This document shows positions 44,869 through 55,025 of a stretch of DNA of 64,000 nt, piece by piece; positions within the stretch are counted from its first letter, which is position 1; each line of letters begins with the position of its first letter. A model generated the notes under the pieces. It was given only the letters and a program-made list of their open reading frames with translations. It did no database searches and was not told the origin of the DNA. A program made the position numbers and the translations under genes. The DNA comes from Lachnospiraceae bacterium. GTDB taxonomy: Bacteria > Bacillota > Clostridia > Lachnospirales > Lachnospiraceae. The DNA lies in NCBI GenBank assembly GCA_003979345.1, contig RYVZ01000016.1:1-64000 (forward strand), in the 5' to 3' direction.

Positions 44869-46155
44869 ATGATGAAGATACTGATCGTAGGAAGCGGCGG
44901 CAGGGAGCATGCGATCGCGATGAGCGCGGCAAAGAGCAGCCGTGTGGAAAAACTATACTGTGCGCCCGGAAATGCGGGTATCGGCATGATCGCGGAGTGT
45001 GTGCCGATCGGTGCTATGGAGTTTGAAAAACTGGTCGCTTTTGCAAAAGAAAAAGAGATCGACATGGTGATCGTCGGCATGGATGATCCGTTAGTGGGCG
45101 GGTTGGTCGATGAACTGGAAGCGGCGGGCATTCCCGCGTTCGGACCCAAAAAGAATGCGGCGGTCTTAGAGGGAAGCAAGGCATTTTCCAAAGACCTGAT
45201 GAAAAAGTACGGTATTCCGACTGCAGCATACGAGACGTTCGATCAAGCTGCAGATGCGGAGCGCTACTTAAAAGAGCAGGCTTCATTTCCAATCGTCTTA
45301 AAGGCGGATGGTTTAGCGCTCGGCAAGGGCGTCCTGATCTGCAGTACGCTTGAGGAGGCGCTTGACGGAGTTAAAGAGATCATGCAGGATAAGAAATTTG
45401 GTTCTGCAGGAAACCGTATGGTGGTGGAAGAATTTCTGACAGGGCGTGAGGTCAGCGTACTTTCGTTTGTGGATGGAAAGACGATCAAGATCATGTCGTC
45501 CGCGCAGGATCACAAACGTGCGAAAGACGGGGATCAGGGCTTAAATACCGGAGGTATGGGTAATTTTTCGCCGAGTCCTTTTTATACGGATGAGATCGAC
45601 GCATTCTGTAAAAAACATATTTATCAGGCAACGGTCGATGCGATGGCGGCGGAGGGAAGACCGTTTCACGGCGTGATCTTTTTTGGCCTGATCCTGACAG
45701 AAAACGGGCCGCGTGTTCTGGAATATAACGCCCGTTTCGGCGATCCGGAGGCGCAGGTCGTTCTGCCAAGAATGAAAAATGACCTGATCGATGTCTGCGA
45801 GGCCTGTATCAACGGAACGCTGGATCAAATCGATCTGCAGTTTGAGAGCAATGCGGCAGTCTGCGTCGTGCTCGCATCGGACGGCTATCCGGTCGCATAC
45901 GAAAAGGGATTTGAGATCACGGGGCTGGAGAAATTTGAGGGAAAAGAAGATTATTTTTGTTTTCATGCCGGAACAAAGAAAGACGGGCAGGGCAGGATCG
46001 TCACGAGCGGTGGCCGTGTGCTGGGAATCACGGCACTCGGACCGGATCTTGGGACAGCGCGCCAAAAGGCGTATGATGCGACCGGATGGGTCGATTTTGC
46101 CAATAAATATATGAGGCACGATATCGGTAGATCAATTCAGGAGACTGAAAAGTAA
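44869..46155 (+). CDS. purD: Phosphoribosylamine-glycine ligase
   Basis: GAR synthetase of 428 residues with an ATP-grasp core. Starts MMKILIVGSGGREHAIA, preceded by AAAGGAG (44853-44859). LKADGLALGKGVLI, NTGGMGNFSP and YNARFGDPEAQ are present. It closes the purine cluster. Confidence 0.97.
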   Translation: MMKILIVGSGGREHAIAMSAAKSSRVEKLYCAPGNAGIGMIAECVPIGAMEFEKLVAFAKEKEIDMVIVGMDDPLVGGLVDELEAAGIPAFGPKKNAAVLEGSKAFSKDLMKKYGIPTAAYETFDQAADAERYLKEQASFPIVLKADGLALGKGVLICSTLEEALDGVKEIMQDKKFGSAGNRMVVEEFLTGREVSVLSFVDGKTIKIMSSAQDHKRAKDGDQGLNTGGMGNFSPSPFYTDEIDAFCKKHIYQATVDAMAAEGRPFHGVIFFGLILTENGPRVLEYNARFGDPEAQVVLPRMKNDLIDVCEACINGTLDQIDLQFESNAAVCVVLASDGYPVAYEKGFEITGLEKFEGKEDYFCFHAGTKKDGQGRIVTSGGRVLGITALGPDLGTARQKAYDATGWVDFANKYMRHDIGRSIQETEK

Positions 46156-46195
46156 GAAAGAAACAGATAACATCTAAAATCTGGAGGCGCTGGCG

Positions 46196-46678
46196 ATGGA
46201 ACATGAAAAAAACAAAGATCGTCGTTTGGATGAACTGCTGATGGGAGACTATCACAGGCCGGTACATTGTCCCGATTGTGGCGGAGTGATGGTATTTCAG
46301 GGCGTGGGAGAATACGAATGCGAGGACTGCGGGAAAGTAGAACTGGATGACTATGGCAAAGTGCGTGCATTTATTGAAAAACACAAGGGTGCGACGATGG
46401 TCGATGTGGAGCGCGAAACGGGCGTAAAACAGAAATCCATCCGCAAGATGTTGAGGGAAGATCGGATTGAAGTGACGGCGGATTCCAAGACATTCCTAAA
46501 GTGCGAGGTGTGCGGCGCGACGATCCGGTCTGGAAGATTTTGTGAAAAATGTAAAGTCAATGTCAACCGCAGGATCGAAGAGCAGGCGCGTTCCGAAAAG
46601 AATAATAATATGGCAGGGTTCGGGCTCGGAAGACCTTCAGGAGATGAGGGAGAAAGACGTTTTATCCGCAGCAAGTAG
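46196..46678 (+). CDS. Zinc-ribbon and helix-turn-helix protein
   Basis: 160 residues. A zinc ribbon at 25-45 (CPDCGG and CEDCGK), a helix-turn-helix-like region at 55-90 (FIEKHKGATMVDVERETGVKQKSIRKML), then a second ribbon (CEVCGAT and CEKCK). The layout recalls the TIGR03826 proteins linked to flagellar operons, but no flagellar gene is here. Probably a nucleic-acid binding regulator. CTGGAGGC precedes the ATG. Confidence 0.8.
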   Translation: MEHEKNKDRRLDELLMGDYHRPVHCPDCGGVMVFQGVGEYECEDCGKVELDDYGKVRAFIEKHKGATMVDVERETGVKQKSIRKMLREDRIEVTADSKTFLKCEVCGATIRSGRFCEKCKVNVNRRIEEQARSEKNNNMAGFGLGRPSGDEGERRFIRSK

Positions 46679-46772
46679 CGAAAGAGCGTCTTAATGATTC
46701 CGGTCTGTCATGCAGGGCAGACATGAAGTTTGCAGCATAATATGTTTATTCATGAAAGATATGAGGGCGAAT

Positions 46773-48239
46773 ATGAAAGTACGGATGAGAAGGATCCTGA
46801 AAGATAGCTGGAAGAAGTGCGGCGGCATATCGCCTGCACCTGCGGTCATGCTGGCATTTGTGTTCTCGTTATTGATCGCATTCGGAGTAACCTCAATGAC
46901 AGCGGATGCTTATGTCAATACATATGGCGTTGTAAAAGAGGGAAATGGCGCGAATATCCGTTTAGAGCCCTCAACGACCAGTGCTGCACTTGCCAGCGTC
47001 AAAGGCGGAGAGCGCGTGGAAATATGCGGCACTGATGTGGGTGAGGACGGTTATACATGGTATAAAGTCTATGTAAATGGCAATACAATAGGATATATCC
47101 GAAGCGATTTGGTCACGGATACCGGAGAAAAGACCGGATCTATAGCAGACGATAACCTGACCGGGGGTACGATAGGCGGTCAGACCGGCGGAGGCGAGAC
47201 GCCTTCGGAAGGAACCGATCCGCCACAGCAAGGCGAAGGTGATGGAGAAGGAAATGAGGGCGGAGAAGGAACAGTGCCGCCGGAAGAAGACGGTCAAACA
47301 CCGATAGATCCGCCTCCGGTCACACCGTCCCTTTCTTCTAATGCAACATTATATGCATTAAGCATCAGCAACGGTACGCTGACGCCTGCGTTTTCTCCGG
47401 ACGTCACGCAGTATACGATCACACTTGATGATAAGACAACCTCGATCAGTGCATTTGGTATGCCGACCGAATCTACTTCCGTTGTCAGCGAAAACTATGG
47501 CTTTTCCAATCTTCAACCGGGCAGCAACATGGCGGTGATCACCGTGCAGGCGGCGGACGGGACGAGGCTGAGCTATCTGTTTACCATAAACCGCGGCGAA
47601 GCGTCCGAGGAAATGCATTATGCGGTGCCGGGTCCGGTAGGAAGCACATCGGGAGGCACTTCGGATTCCGCTCAAAGTGAAAAAGGCGGCTCCAATATCG
47701 GGTGGATTATCTTTCTGCTGATCCTTGTTGTGGCATTGACGGTCGTTTTAGTTCTGATGGGACTGCGACTGAAAGATTACCGCAGAGATTTATACGGCGG
47801 ACGGGAGCAGGAATTTCATCTGCGTGATATTCTTCCGAAGGGAAGCGCGTTCGGGAAAAGCAGAGGGCGGCGCGAATATCGTACAAAACGCAGCAGGCGC
47901 GATGAGTATGAAGAAGAGGACGAAGACGATGTGGGAGATGAAGAAGAGGAAGAGGATGAGCCATACACAGATGAGGACGATTATGGATATTCTGTTTCAG
48001 ACAGTATAGAAGTCGATCCGCTCCAAACAGCGTCTCTTGCGGATGTGGATGCATATGGTTCCGATGATCAATACGGCGCTGGGGAAGATATGGATGAGGA
48101 AGCATTGGAGGACATTACGGAACGGGATTCTACGATCAATGAGCGCAAGTCCAATCAGGACGTTTGGAAGTCCGTGAACTTTATGACGCCCTCCGATGAT
48201 CTCGAATTTGAATTTTTGGATTTGGACGATAATGAATAG
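46773..48239 (+). CDS. Membrane protein with SH3 and cadherin-like domains and an acidic cytoplasmic tail
   Basis: 488 residues. A membrane anchor or signal at about 22-45, a bacterial SH3 domain (YGVVKEGNGANIRLEPSTTS to about 130), a Gly/Glu/Thr-rich linker, a cadherin-like beta-sandwich (SISNGTLTPAFSPDVTQYTIT), a second membrane segment at about 308-332, then 150 residues of basic followed by very acidic sequence. Both extracytoplasmic domains should face the cell wall. The start at 46773 has GAGGG upstream; the upstream ATGs are weaker. It lies 14 nt before clpC, so co-transcription is likely. Role unknown; cell-wall sensing is a guess. Confidence 0.8.
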   Translation: MKVRMRRILKDSWKKCGGISPAPAVMLAFVFSLLIAFGVTSMTADAYVNTYGVVKEGNGANIRLEPSTTSAALASVKGGERVEICGTDVGEDGYTWYKVYVNGNTIGYIRSDLVTDTGEKTGSIADDNLTGGTIGGQTGGGETPSEGTDPPQQGEGDGEGNEGGEGTVPPEEDGQTPIDPPPVTPSLSSNATLYALSISNGTLTPAFSPDVTQYTITLDDKTTSISAFGMPTESTSVVSENYGFSNLQPGSNMAVITVQAADGTRLSYLFTINRGEASEEMHYAVPGPVGSTSGGTSDSAQSEKGGSNIGWIIFLLILVVALTVVLVLMGLRLKDYRRDLYGGREQEFHLRDILPKGSAFGKSRGRREYRTKRSRRDEYEEEDEDDVGDEEEEEDEPYTDEDDYGYSVSDSIEVDPLQTASLADVDAYGSDDQYGAGEDMDEEALEDITERDSTINERKSNQDVWKSVNFMTPSDDLEFEFLDLDDNE

Positions 48240-48253
48240 GAGTGGACCGGTAC

Positions 48254-50812
48254 ATGCAGTCAGAATTTACCGATAAAGCAACTGCAGCGCTGCATCTGGC
48301 AGCGCGTACGGCGGCATCGCTCTATCAGAATTATGTTGGGACAGAACATATTCTGGTCGGGCTGATGCGGGAACGCACAGGTGTTGCGGCGAGCGTGCTT
48401 GCCGAGAACGGTGTGGATGAAAAAAAGACGATCGAGATGATCAAGGATCTTGTGGTTCCTTCGGGATCGATGCTGTTAAGCGAAAAGGACGGATATTCGC
48501 CGAAGGCGGCGGAAATTTTGGAAGAAAGCCACAGGCAGGCGGCGCGGTTCGGGTCGAAAAAAACAGGGACCGAGCATATTCTTCTTGCCTTACTCAAGGA
48601 CGGGGACAATGTGGCGGTGCGCCTCTTAAACTCGTTGGGAATCGGGATCCAGAAGCTGTATGTGGATATTCTTGTGGCAATGGGCGAGGACGGTTCGCTC
48701 TATAAAGAAGATTTGGGAATCCGCAAACGGCGGCAGCAGGGAGGGAAAAGGGAGCATCAGAGCGTGCTTGCCCAATACAGCCGTAACCTCACGGAACTTG
48801 CGAGGGAGGGAAGACTCGATCCCGTCATTGGCAGAGATCGTGAAATTCAGCGCGTGATTCAGATCTTAAGCCGGAGAACCAAAAACAATCCGTGTCTGAT
48901 CGGAGAGCCGGGCGTTGGAAAGACGGCGATCGCAGAAGGACTGGCAGCCCGTATCGTTGCGGGGGAAGTGCCCGACACCGTGAAGGATAAACAGGTCATG
49001 ACGCTGGATCTGTCCGGCATGGTCGCAGGAAGCAAATACCGCGGCGAGTTTGAGGAACGCGTAAAACGGATCATCCGTGAGGTGACGGAGGCGGGAAATG
49101 TGCTTCTGTTTTTGGATGAGCTTCATACGCTGATCGGTGCGGGGGGTGCGGAGGGCGCAATCGACGCTTCCAATATCCTGAAACCGTCTTTGGCGCGGGG
49201 TGAGCTGCAGCTGATCGGCGCGACGACGATCGCGGAATACCGTAAATATATTGAGAAGGACGCGGCGCTTGAACGGCGTTTTCAGCCGGTTACGGTCGAG
49301 GAGCCGATTGAGGAGGAAGCGATCGGCATCCTTATGGGGATCAAAGAAAAATATGAGGAGCATCACGGAGTGGTGATCTCCGATGAAGCGGTCGTGGCTG
49401 CAGTCAAGCTGTCCGAGCGCTATATCAATGACAGGAATCTGCCCGACAAGGCGATCGATTTGATTGACGAAGCTTCCGCGGCTCTTGCGCTGCGGGGTAT
49501 GGAGCTGCCAGAGCAGCTCATTAAGCAGGAAGAGGAATTGAAGCATTATGATGTGCTGATCGAGCGTTCCCTGAAATTCGAAGCATATGCGCAGGCAGGA
49601 GAACAAAAGCGGGAACAGGATCAGCTTGCGCGCAAGTACAAGCGGGCGTTGGAACGCTATAAGAAGAGACAGTTGGAGACCGGACTTGTCGTCAGGGAAA
49701 ACGATATCGCACAGGCTGTTGCACTGTGGACGAAAATCCCTGTCAGCAAATTGACGGAGAAGGAAAGCAGCAGACTCTTAAAGATGGAGTCGATCCTGCA
49801 TAAGCGGGTGATCGGGCAGGAGGATGCCGTGAATGCGGTTTCCCGTGCGATCCGCCGCGGGCGTGTGGGCTTACAGGATCCGAACCGTCCGATTGCGTCG
49901 TTTTTGTTTTTGGGACCGACCGGCGTCGGAAAGACGGAACTGTCCAAGGCGCTTGCAGAGGCGATGTTCGGATCGGAGAGTGCGCTGATCCGTGTGGATA
50001 TGAGCGAATATATGGAATCGCATTCCGTATCGAAGATGATCGGTTCCCCGCCCGGATATGTCGGGTTCGACGAGGGCGGACAGTTGAGCGATAAGGTCCG
50101 GCGAAATCCGTATTCCGTGATCTTGTTTGACGAGATCGAAAAAGCACATCCCGACGTGTTCAATATCCTGCTTCAGGTATTGGATGACGGGCATATCACC
50201 GATTCGAAAGGTCGTAAGGTTAATTTTAAGAATACGATCATTATTATGACGTCGAATGCGGGAGCCAAACGGATTGTGGAGCCGAAGAATCTGGGGTTCG
50301 CCGCACAGACGACTGAGAAACAGAATTATGAGCAGATGAAAAACAGCGTCATGGAGGAAGTGAAGCGGCTGTTTAAGCCTGAATTTATCAACCGTATTGA
50401 CGAGATCATGGTATTTGCCGCGCTGACGAAAAAGGATATGGCGCAGATCGTGACACTGCTTGCGAAAAACCTGTGCAGCCGCTGCGCGTCACAGTTAGAT
50501 ATTGATTTGACGATCACTCCGGCTGTCAAGGAGGAACTGGTAAAGAAGCATACCGACTTGAAAATGGGAGCGCGGCCGCTCAAACGAGCAATCCAGAGTC
50601 AGATCGAAGATGCGCTTTCCGAAGAAATTTTGTCGGGAAAGGTGAAGCCGGGGGATAGAGTTTCGGCTTCGCTGAAAGATAAGAAGATCGTGTTTGTCGT
50701 AAAGGAGAAAGAGATAAATAAAGACAAGGAGATAGGGAGACAAGGAGATAAAGAGATAGAGAAAGACAAAGACAAAGAGAAGATCGAAGAGAAGATCAAA
50801 GATAAAGAATAA
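48254..50812 (+). CDS. clpC: ATP-dependent Clp protease ATPase subunit ClpC
   Basis: AAA+ unfoldase of about 852 residues that feeds ClpP. Two Clp_N repeats (1-150), first AAA module with [13 protein letters not shown], a short M-domain coiled coil ([16 protein letters not shown]...), second AAA module with [13 protein letters not shown] and a ClpP-binding loop NLGF. From about residue 815 comes a 35-residue tail of Lys/Asp/Glu/Ile repeats not seen in usual ClpC. AGGAG at 48238-48242 serves the ATG at 48254; the GTG at 48242 overlaps it. The ctsR, mcsA and mcsB genes that often precede clpC are absent here. Confidence 0.94.
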   Translation: MQSEFTDKATAALHLAARTAASLYQNYVGTEHILVGLMRERTGVAASVLAENGVDEKKTIEMIKDLVVPSGSMLLSEKDGYSPKAAEILEESHRQAARFGSKKTGTEHILLALLKDGDNVAVRLLNSLGIGIQKLYVDILVAMGEDGSLYKEDLGIRKRRQQGGKREHQSVLAQYSRNLTELAREGRLDPVIGRDREIQRVIQILSRRTKNNPCLIGEPGVGKTAIAEGLAARIVAGEVPDTVKDKQVMTLDLSGMVAGSKYRGEFEERVKRIIREVTEAGNVLLFLDELHTLIGAGGAEGAIDASNILKPSLARGELQLIGATTIAEYRKYIEKDAALERRFQPVTVEEPIEEEAIGILMGIKEKYEEHHGVVISDEAVVAAVKLSERYINDRNLPDKAIDLIDEASAALALRGMELPEQLIKQEEELKHYDVLIERSLKFEAYAQAGEQKREQDQLARKYKRALERYKKRQLETGLVVRENDIAQAVALWTKIPVSKLTEKESSRLLKMESILHKRVIGQEDAVNAVSRAIRRGRVGLQDPNRPIASFLFLGPTGVGKTELSKALAEAMFGSESALIRVDMSEYMESHSVSKMIGSPPGYVGFDEGGQLSDKVRRNPYSVILFDEIEKAHPDVFNILLQVLDDGHITDSKGRKVNFKNTIIIMTSNAGAKRIVEPKNLGFAAQTTEKQNYEQMKNSVMEEVKRLFKPEFINRIDEIMVFAALTKKDMAQIVTLLAKNLCSRCASQLDIDLTITPAVKEELVKKHTDLKMGARPLKRAIQSQIEDALSEEILSGKVKPGDRVSASLKDKKIVFVVKEKEINKDKEIGRQGDKEIEKDKDKEKIEEKIKDKE

Positions 50813-50997
50813 GAATTAGGACAGCCCATAAGAGACCGGCCATGATGAAAAGGCTTAAAAGGGAAATCAGCAGCAGAGTAATCAATGTGACGGGAAGTGA
50901 ACGATGAGGCAGAGAAACAGAACAGGCGGCGGACAGGAGTGACACGAAAGCCGCAGGAGATACCAGTTGTAAGAGAAAAGAACAGGAGGACAAAAGA

Positions 50998-51411
50998 ATG
51001 GCAGTAGTGGAGCAGTTACTTCGCCCGGAAGCTGACGGAACGATCAGTTTCGGCAATCACACGCTTTCGGCAAAGGCAAAGCTGGAAGACTTTCCGCATG
51101 GAGGGGACCTGTATAAGGTCAAAACGTATCAGACCATGACGAAATTGGAAAAAAACGGCATGTTTGTCTACGAGTCGGTTCCGGGTACGAGTGTTTTGAA
51201 TTTTGCGGAAAATGAGGACGGCGTGAGCTTTCTTGTGGAAGGAAAGGAAGACGCCCAGATTACGGTCGGACTGGCGGATGAGACGGAATACGAAGTAACG
51301 ATCGCTGGCGAACAGGCCGGAAAAATGAAGACCAATCTCGGCGGCAAGCTGATATTGAGTGTGGAGCTTGCGGGTGCGGGAGAAGTTGCCGTGAAGATTC
51401 AGAAAGCATAA
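50998..51411 (+). CDS. Conserved small hypothetical protein
   Basis: 137 residues, beta-rich, no membrane segment. A well-formed N-terminus (MAVVEQLLRPEADGTISFGNH) and the segment KLEKNGMFVYESVPGTSVLNF look conserved, and a GAACAGGAGGAC site lies before the ATG. Relatives in Clostridia sometimes carry the label endosialidase, but I see no catalytic pattern to support it. It follows clpC by 185 nt. Confidence 0.75.
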   Translation: MAVVEQLLRPEADGTISFGNHTLSAKAKLEDFPHGGDLYKVKTYQTMTKLEKNGMFVYESVPGTSVLNFAENEDGVSFLVEGKEDAQITVGLADETEYEVTIAGEQAGKMKTNLGGKLILSVELAGAGEVAVKIQKA

Positions 51412-51517
51412 AAAAGAATTTCATTTTCGTGAAAGGATTTTCCTGTTAATGAAATTTTTAGAGGATTTCCTGCGGAAATTCTCTGAAATGTGTGTTGTTA
51501 CAGATAAGTGATCAAAT

Positions 51518-51559
51518 AAAGCGGTACAGTCCAGAGTACAGGGGCTGTACCGCTTTTTG
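51518..51559 (+). terminator. Intrinsic terminator before the T-rich repeat
   Basis: AAAGCGGTACAG (51518-51529) pairs with CTGTACCGCTTT (51545-51556), followed by TT. Confidence 0.85.
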
Positions 51560-51690
51560 GGGTTTATACGGGCTTTTTCGGTTTTATGCGGGAACTTTGA
51601 GGTTTTATGCAGATATTTTTAGGCTTTTACAGGCATTTCAAGTTTTTTCGGGTTTTTGCAGGTCTTTTCAGTTTTATCAGGCTTTCGGGT
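51559..51690. repeat. Degenerate GGTTTTATGCAGG-type tandem repeat
   Basis: About ten variants of a 12-14 bp T-rich unit follow the terminator. Not coding. Confidence 0.6.
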
Positions 51691-51833
51691 CCATGCAAAT
51701 TTCTGTTTTTTGTAAGTTTTATTGTGCGTTTAGATAAGATCGACATGTACAATTCAATCGACCGGAATGCTTCCTGCCGACACGATACTGTATTTGAAAA
51801 AGTGAAGATCTGATCAAAATATATTTGAACGGA

Positions 51834-51909
51834 TTGACAAGATCTGAGTCACAAACTATAATATAATTCAAGTTATATATAATCCTAATTATAAATAGAT
51901 TGAATTATA
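51834..51909 (+). promoter_or_regulatory. Consensus promoter with TetR-type operator
   Basis: TTGACA (51834-51839), 17-nt spacer, TATAAT (51857-51862): fully consensus. The perfect 10-bp inverted repeat TATAATTCAA (51862-51871) / TTGAATTATA (51900-51909) begins on the -10 box and is a likely operator for the TetR protein encoded just after. Confidence 0.8.
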
Positions 51910-51924
51910 AATGGAGGTGTGGAT

Positions 51925-52500
51925 ATGCCGGCGAAAGCAAAAGTTACCAAAGATATGATCGTAGACGCAGCTTTTGAAATTGCAAAAGAATCGGGTGCGG
52001 AAAATATAAATGCCCGTACGATTTCTGAAAGACTCGGCTGTTCAACGCAGCCCGTTTTATATCATTTTGAAAGGGTTGAAGATGTCCGGATCGCAGCGCA
52101 TAAAAAGGGTAACGAATATCATGTGAGCTATGTGACAGATTTAAGCGGCAAATATGAGCGCCCTATGCTGGAAATGGGTATGAGATATATTCAATTTGCC
52201 GTTAAAGAAAAGAATCTTTTTCGCTTTCTGTTCAACTCAAATTATTTTACGGACGGTCATCTTTCTGACTGGCTTACGGAGGAACATTTAGCTCCGGTAT
52301 TTTCTGTTTTGAAGGTACAGGCGAAGACAGACACCCAACAGGCACATCGTATATTTTCTCAAATTTTTTTGGTAACACATGGAATAGCCAGCCTGCTTTC
52401 CAATAATGCAATGATCTATGATGAGGAATATTGCATAAAGACGCTTTCGAATGCCTACTTTGGAGCGATGCATCTGTTGAAGGAGGGGACTTTATTATGA
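51925..52500 (+). CDS. TetR family transcriptional regulator
   Basis: 191 residues. The N-terminal HTH is KDMIVDAAFEIAKESGAENINARTISERLGCSTQPVLYHF, the rest a ligand-binding helical domain. GGAGGTG five bases before the ATG at 51925. It lies under a consensus promoter with an inverted repeat, so it probably represses itself. Its stop overlaps the start of the CPBP gene (ATGA), making a two-gene operon. Confidence 0.93.
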   Translation: MPAKAKVTKDMIVDAAFEIAKESGAENINARTISERLGCSTQPVLYHFERVEDVRIAAHKKGNEYHVSYVTDLSGKYERPMLEMGMRYIQFAVKEKNLFRFLFNSNYFTDGHLSDWLTEEHLAPVFSVLKVQAKTDTQQAHRIFSQIFLVTHGIASLLSNNAMIYDEEYCIKTLSNAYFGAMHLLKEGTLL

Positions 52501-53234
52501 AAAATATGGCACAGATAGGAATTAAGAAAACGATAGCAATGGTTTTTGGTACGGCGGGACTGTTTAACGTTTTGTACCTCATTACAGGCACGGTATTGCC
52601 GCAGCTGCCTGCCCTTTTGATCTTTTGTATCCTTGGCGCATTATTTTTACTTCCCGCCGAATGGTACCTGATGCTGCGGCAGAGCAAAAAAGATTACGGT
52701 CGCTATTCGCTTGAGGCAGCACTGGCCGGGCAGGAGAAACAGCCCATAATAAAAATACTCTTTTTGGCATTGGTATTGTTCGGTATAGCGGGAATATTTG
52801 CATTTACGATTCAACCGCTTGAAAACAGACTGCTATCGGCATTTCGGGAAGACCTGTTATCCTGTCTGCCTGCCGGGTTTGATTGGGAAAATATAGAATA
52901 CATAAAGAGTTTTCCCAAGGCCGTCGTTGCGTGTACTTGTGTGATCTATTTTATCTTTAATGTTTTTGTTGGTCCTGTCACAGAGGAATTTTTCTTTCGT
53001 GGATATTTGACGGCGTACAACAACAGATATGGAAAATGGACACCGGTGATCATAACGCTTATTTTTTCGTTGTATCATTTTTGGCTTCCCTTTCATAATG
53101 TTTTTCGTATATTTGTATTTTTGCCCATCGCATATATCAGTTATCGAAAAAAGAATTTATATATTTGTATGGGTGCTCATATTTTCTGTAACTTATTTGC
53201 GACAATTTCGTTCATCATAGCCGTAACTCAATAA
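52497..53234 (+). CDS. CPBP family intramembrane protease
   Basis: 245 residues with about six membrane segments. The three ABI/CPBP motifs are present: VTEEFFFRGYL (EExxxR), SLYHFWLPF and GAHIFCNLFA (HxxxN). Related proteins act as CAAX-type proteases or in bacteriocin immunity. Translationally coupled to the TetR gene upstream, which likely controls it. Confidence 0.92.
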   Translation: MKNMAQIGIKKTIAMVFGTAGLFNVLYLITGTVLPQLPALLIFCILGALFLLPAEWYLMLRQSKKDYGRYSLEAALAGQEKQPIIKILFLALVLFGIAGIFAFTIQPLENRLLSAFREDLLSCLPAGFDWENIEYIKSFPKAVVACTCVIYFIFNVFVGPVTEEFFFRGYLTAYNNRYGKWTPVIITLIFSLYHFWLPFHNVFRIFVFLPIAYISYRKKNLYICMGAHIFCNLFATISFIIAVTQ

Positions 53235-53570
53235 ACATATTCATGTTTTGACATAATGTCCTGTGGAAAATGAGAATTGGCGATGATCAAAAAACAATGA
53301 AAAGTTTGATGCCGGGATTGCGATCAATTCTTCCTGCCCGTCCCGTCTTGTGTTATAATCGGTTGTGGGTTTTTTCTTTTTTTAGAATTATAAGGGTTTG
53401 CAGCATGATGGGAAATAGAACATCAGGTAATACAGAATAGAAGGATCAGGGTGTCAGGGAAATAAGATATAGAAAAACAGGGCATCAGTAAACAGAGTGT
53501 CAGAAAAGGCACGGGCATGTCTCCGAAAAGGAGCGGCTTTTGTGCGGATTCGGAAGGAAGGACAGCAAAC
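53235..53570 (+). promoter_or_regulatory. radA upstream region
   Basis: A TATAAT at 53354-53359 preceded by TGT (extended -10) with a weak -35 is the best promoter for radA, giving a leader of about 200 nt. Nothing else recognisable. Confidence 0.5.
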
Positions 53571-54971
53571 ATGGCGAAAGGTAAGGCGGCAAGCGCCTTT
53601 TTCTGTCAGAGCTGCGGCTATGAGTCGGCAAAATGGATGGGTCAATGTCCGGCATGCAGAGAGTGGAATAGTTTTGTAGAAGAACGAGTGGTAACGGGCG
53701 GTTCTGGAAGAAGCACTAACGGGAGAAGCGCGCAGGCAGGAAGAATGACGGGAACGGTTCAGACAGCGCATCCGATGCCGCTTTCGGAGATCTCGATGCA
53801 GCAGAGCGAGCGCGTACTCACGCACATCGGAGAACTGGACAGGGTGCTCGGCGGCGGAATCGTTTCGGGTTCGCTTGTTCTGGTAGGAGGCGACCCGGGT
53901 ATCGGGAAGTCCACGCTTCTTTTGCAGGCCTGCAGAGAGCTGGCGGCGCAGTCGTTAAGCGTTCTGTATATATCCGGCGAGGAATCTCTGCAGCAGATCA
54001 AATTGCGCGCAATGCGGATCGGAGAGTTTGCAGACGGGTTAAAGCTTTTATGTGAAACAAATCTGGAAGCGATCGAGCAGGCGATCCGTGATACAAATCC
54101 TCAGATCGTGGTTATTGATTCGATTCAGACGATGTACAGTGAGCAGGTGTCTTCTGCGCCGGGCAGTGTTTCGCAGGTGCGTGAATCGACGAATATTTTT
54201 TTGCAGCTGGCAAAGGGGCTTGGCATTTCCGTGTTTATTGTCGGTCATGTAACAAAGGAAGGGACGGTCGCGGGGCCTCGCGTATTAGAGCATATGGTTG
54301 ATACGGTGCTTTATTTTGAGGGGGACAGGCACGCTTCGTACCGCATTCTGCGCGGAGTGAAGAATCGTTTCGGCTCTACCGATGAGATCGGCGTGTTTGA
54401 GATGCGCAGGGAAGGGCTTGCGGAGGTAAAAAATCCGTCGGAGTATATGCTGAGCGGCAAGCCGGAGGGGGCAAGCGGTTCTGTTGCAGCATGTTCTTTG
54501 GAGGGAACAAGGACGATTCTTTTGGAAGTGCAGGCGCTTGTGTGTCAGACGAGTTTTGGGATACCACGCAGGCAGGCGAACGGTACGGACTTAAATCGCG
54601 TCAATCTGTTAATGGCGGTGCTCGAAAAACGTGCCGGAATGCAGCTATCTGGATGTGATGCTTATGTGAATCTGGCAGGAGGTATGCGGATCACGGAACC
54701 GGCAATGGATTTGGGTATTGTCATGGCGGTGGCATCCAGTCATAAAAACAGACCTATCGCAGAAAAAACCGTCGTTTTTGGCGAAGTGGGATTGAGCGGC
54801 GAGGTGCGCGCAGTCAGCATGGCAAAGCAGCGAGTCGCGGAGGCTGCAAAGCTTGGCTTTACGGTGTGCATTCTACCGGAGGCAAACAGAGAGGCATTGA
54901 AAGGCGATCTGCCGGAAGGGATTCGGGTAGTCGGCGTAAAATCGGTCGCGGATGCGATCGCAATGATCTGA
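53571..54971 (+). CDS. radA: DNA repair protein RadA
   Basis: Branch-migration helicase of 466 residues for recombination repair. Zinc finger C12-x2-C15 and C26-x2-C29, Walker A GGDPGIGKSTLL, the RadA motif KNRFG and a Lon-like C-terminal domain (ITEPAMDLGIVMAVAS). GGAAGGAAGGAC precedes the ATG at 53571. Genes clpC and radA are neighbours in many Bacillota; here a TetR/CPBP cassette and a small gene sit between them. Confidence 0.97.
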   Translation: MAKGKAASAFFCQSCGYESAKWMGQCPACREWNSFVEERVVTGGSGRSTNGRSAQAGRMTGTVQTAHPMPLSEISMQQSERVLTHIGELDRVLGGGIVSGSLVLVGGDPGIGKSTLLLQACRELAAQSLSVLYISGEESLQQIKLRAMRIGEFADGLKLLCETNLEAIEQAIRDTNPQIVVIDSIQTMYSEQVSSAPGSVSQVRESTNIFLQLAKGLGISVFIVGHVTKEGTVAGPRVLEHMVDTVLYFEGDRHASYRILRGVKNRFGSTDEIGVFEMRREGLAEVKNPSEYMLSGKPEGASGSVAACSLEGTRTILLEVQALVCQTSFGIPRRQANGTDLNRVNLLMAVLEKRAGMQLSGCDAYVNLAGGMRITEPAMDLGIVMAVASSHKNRPIAEKTVVFGEVGLSGEVRAVSMAKQRVAEAAKLGFTVCILPEANREALKGDLPEGIRVVGVKSVADAIAMI

Positions 54972-55025
54972 ACAGCCGGTTGAATGTGGATATGGCTGCG
55001 ATCATCATTTGAATCACTTTTAACA

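Larger units (their letters stand above)
51412..51833. other. Intergenic region with hairpins and a T-rich repeat
   Basis: A hairpin at 51460-51484 (AGAGGATTTCC pairs with GGAAATTCTCT), a clear terminator at 51518-51556, then a degenerate 12-14 bp repeat of the form GGTTTTATGCAGG at 51559-51690. Phe-rich ORFs in this stretch are repeat artefacts. Confidence 0.7.

Noticed and set aside
51492..51813. Phe-rich ORFs after the 137-residue gene
   Set aside because: They come from a degenerate T-rich repeat and have no ribosome binding sites.
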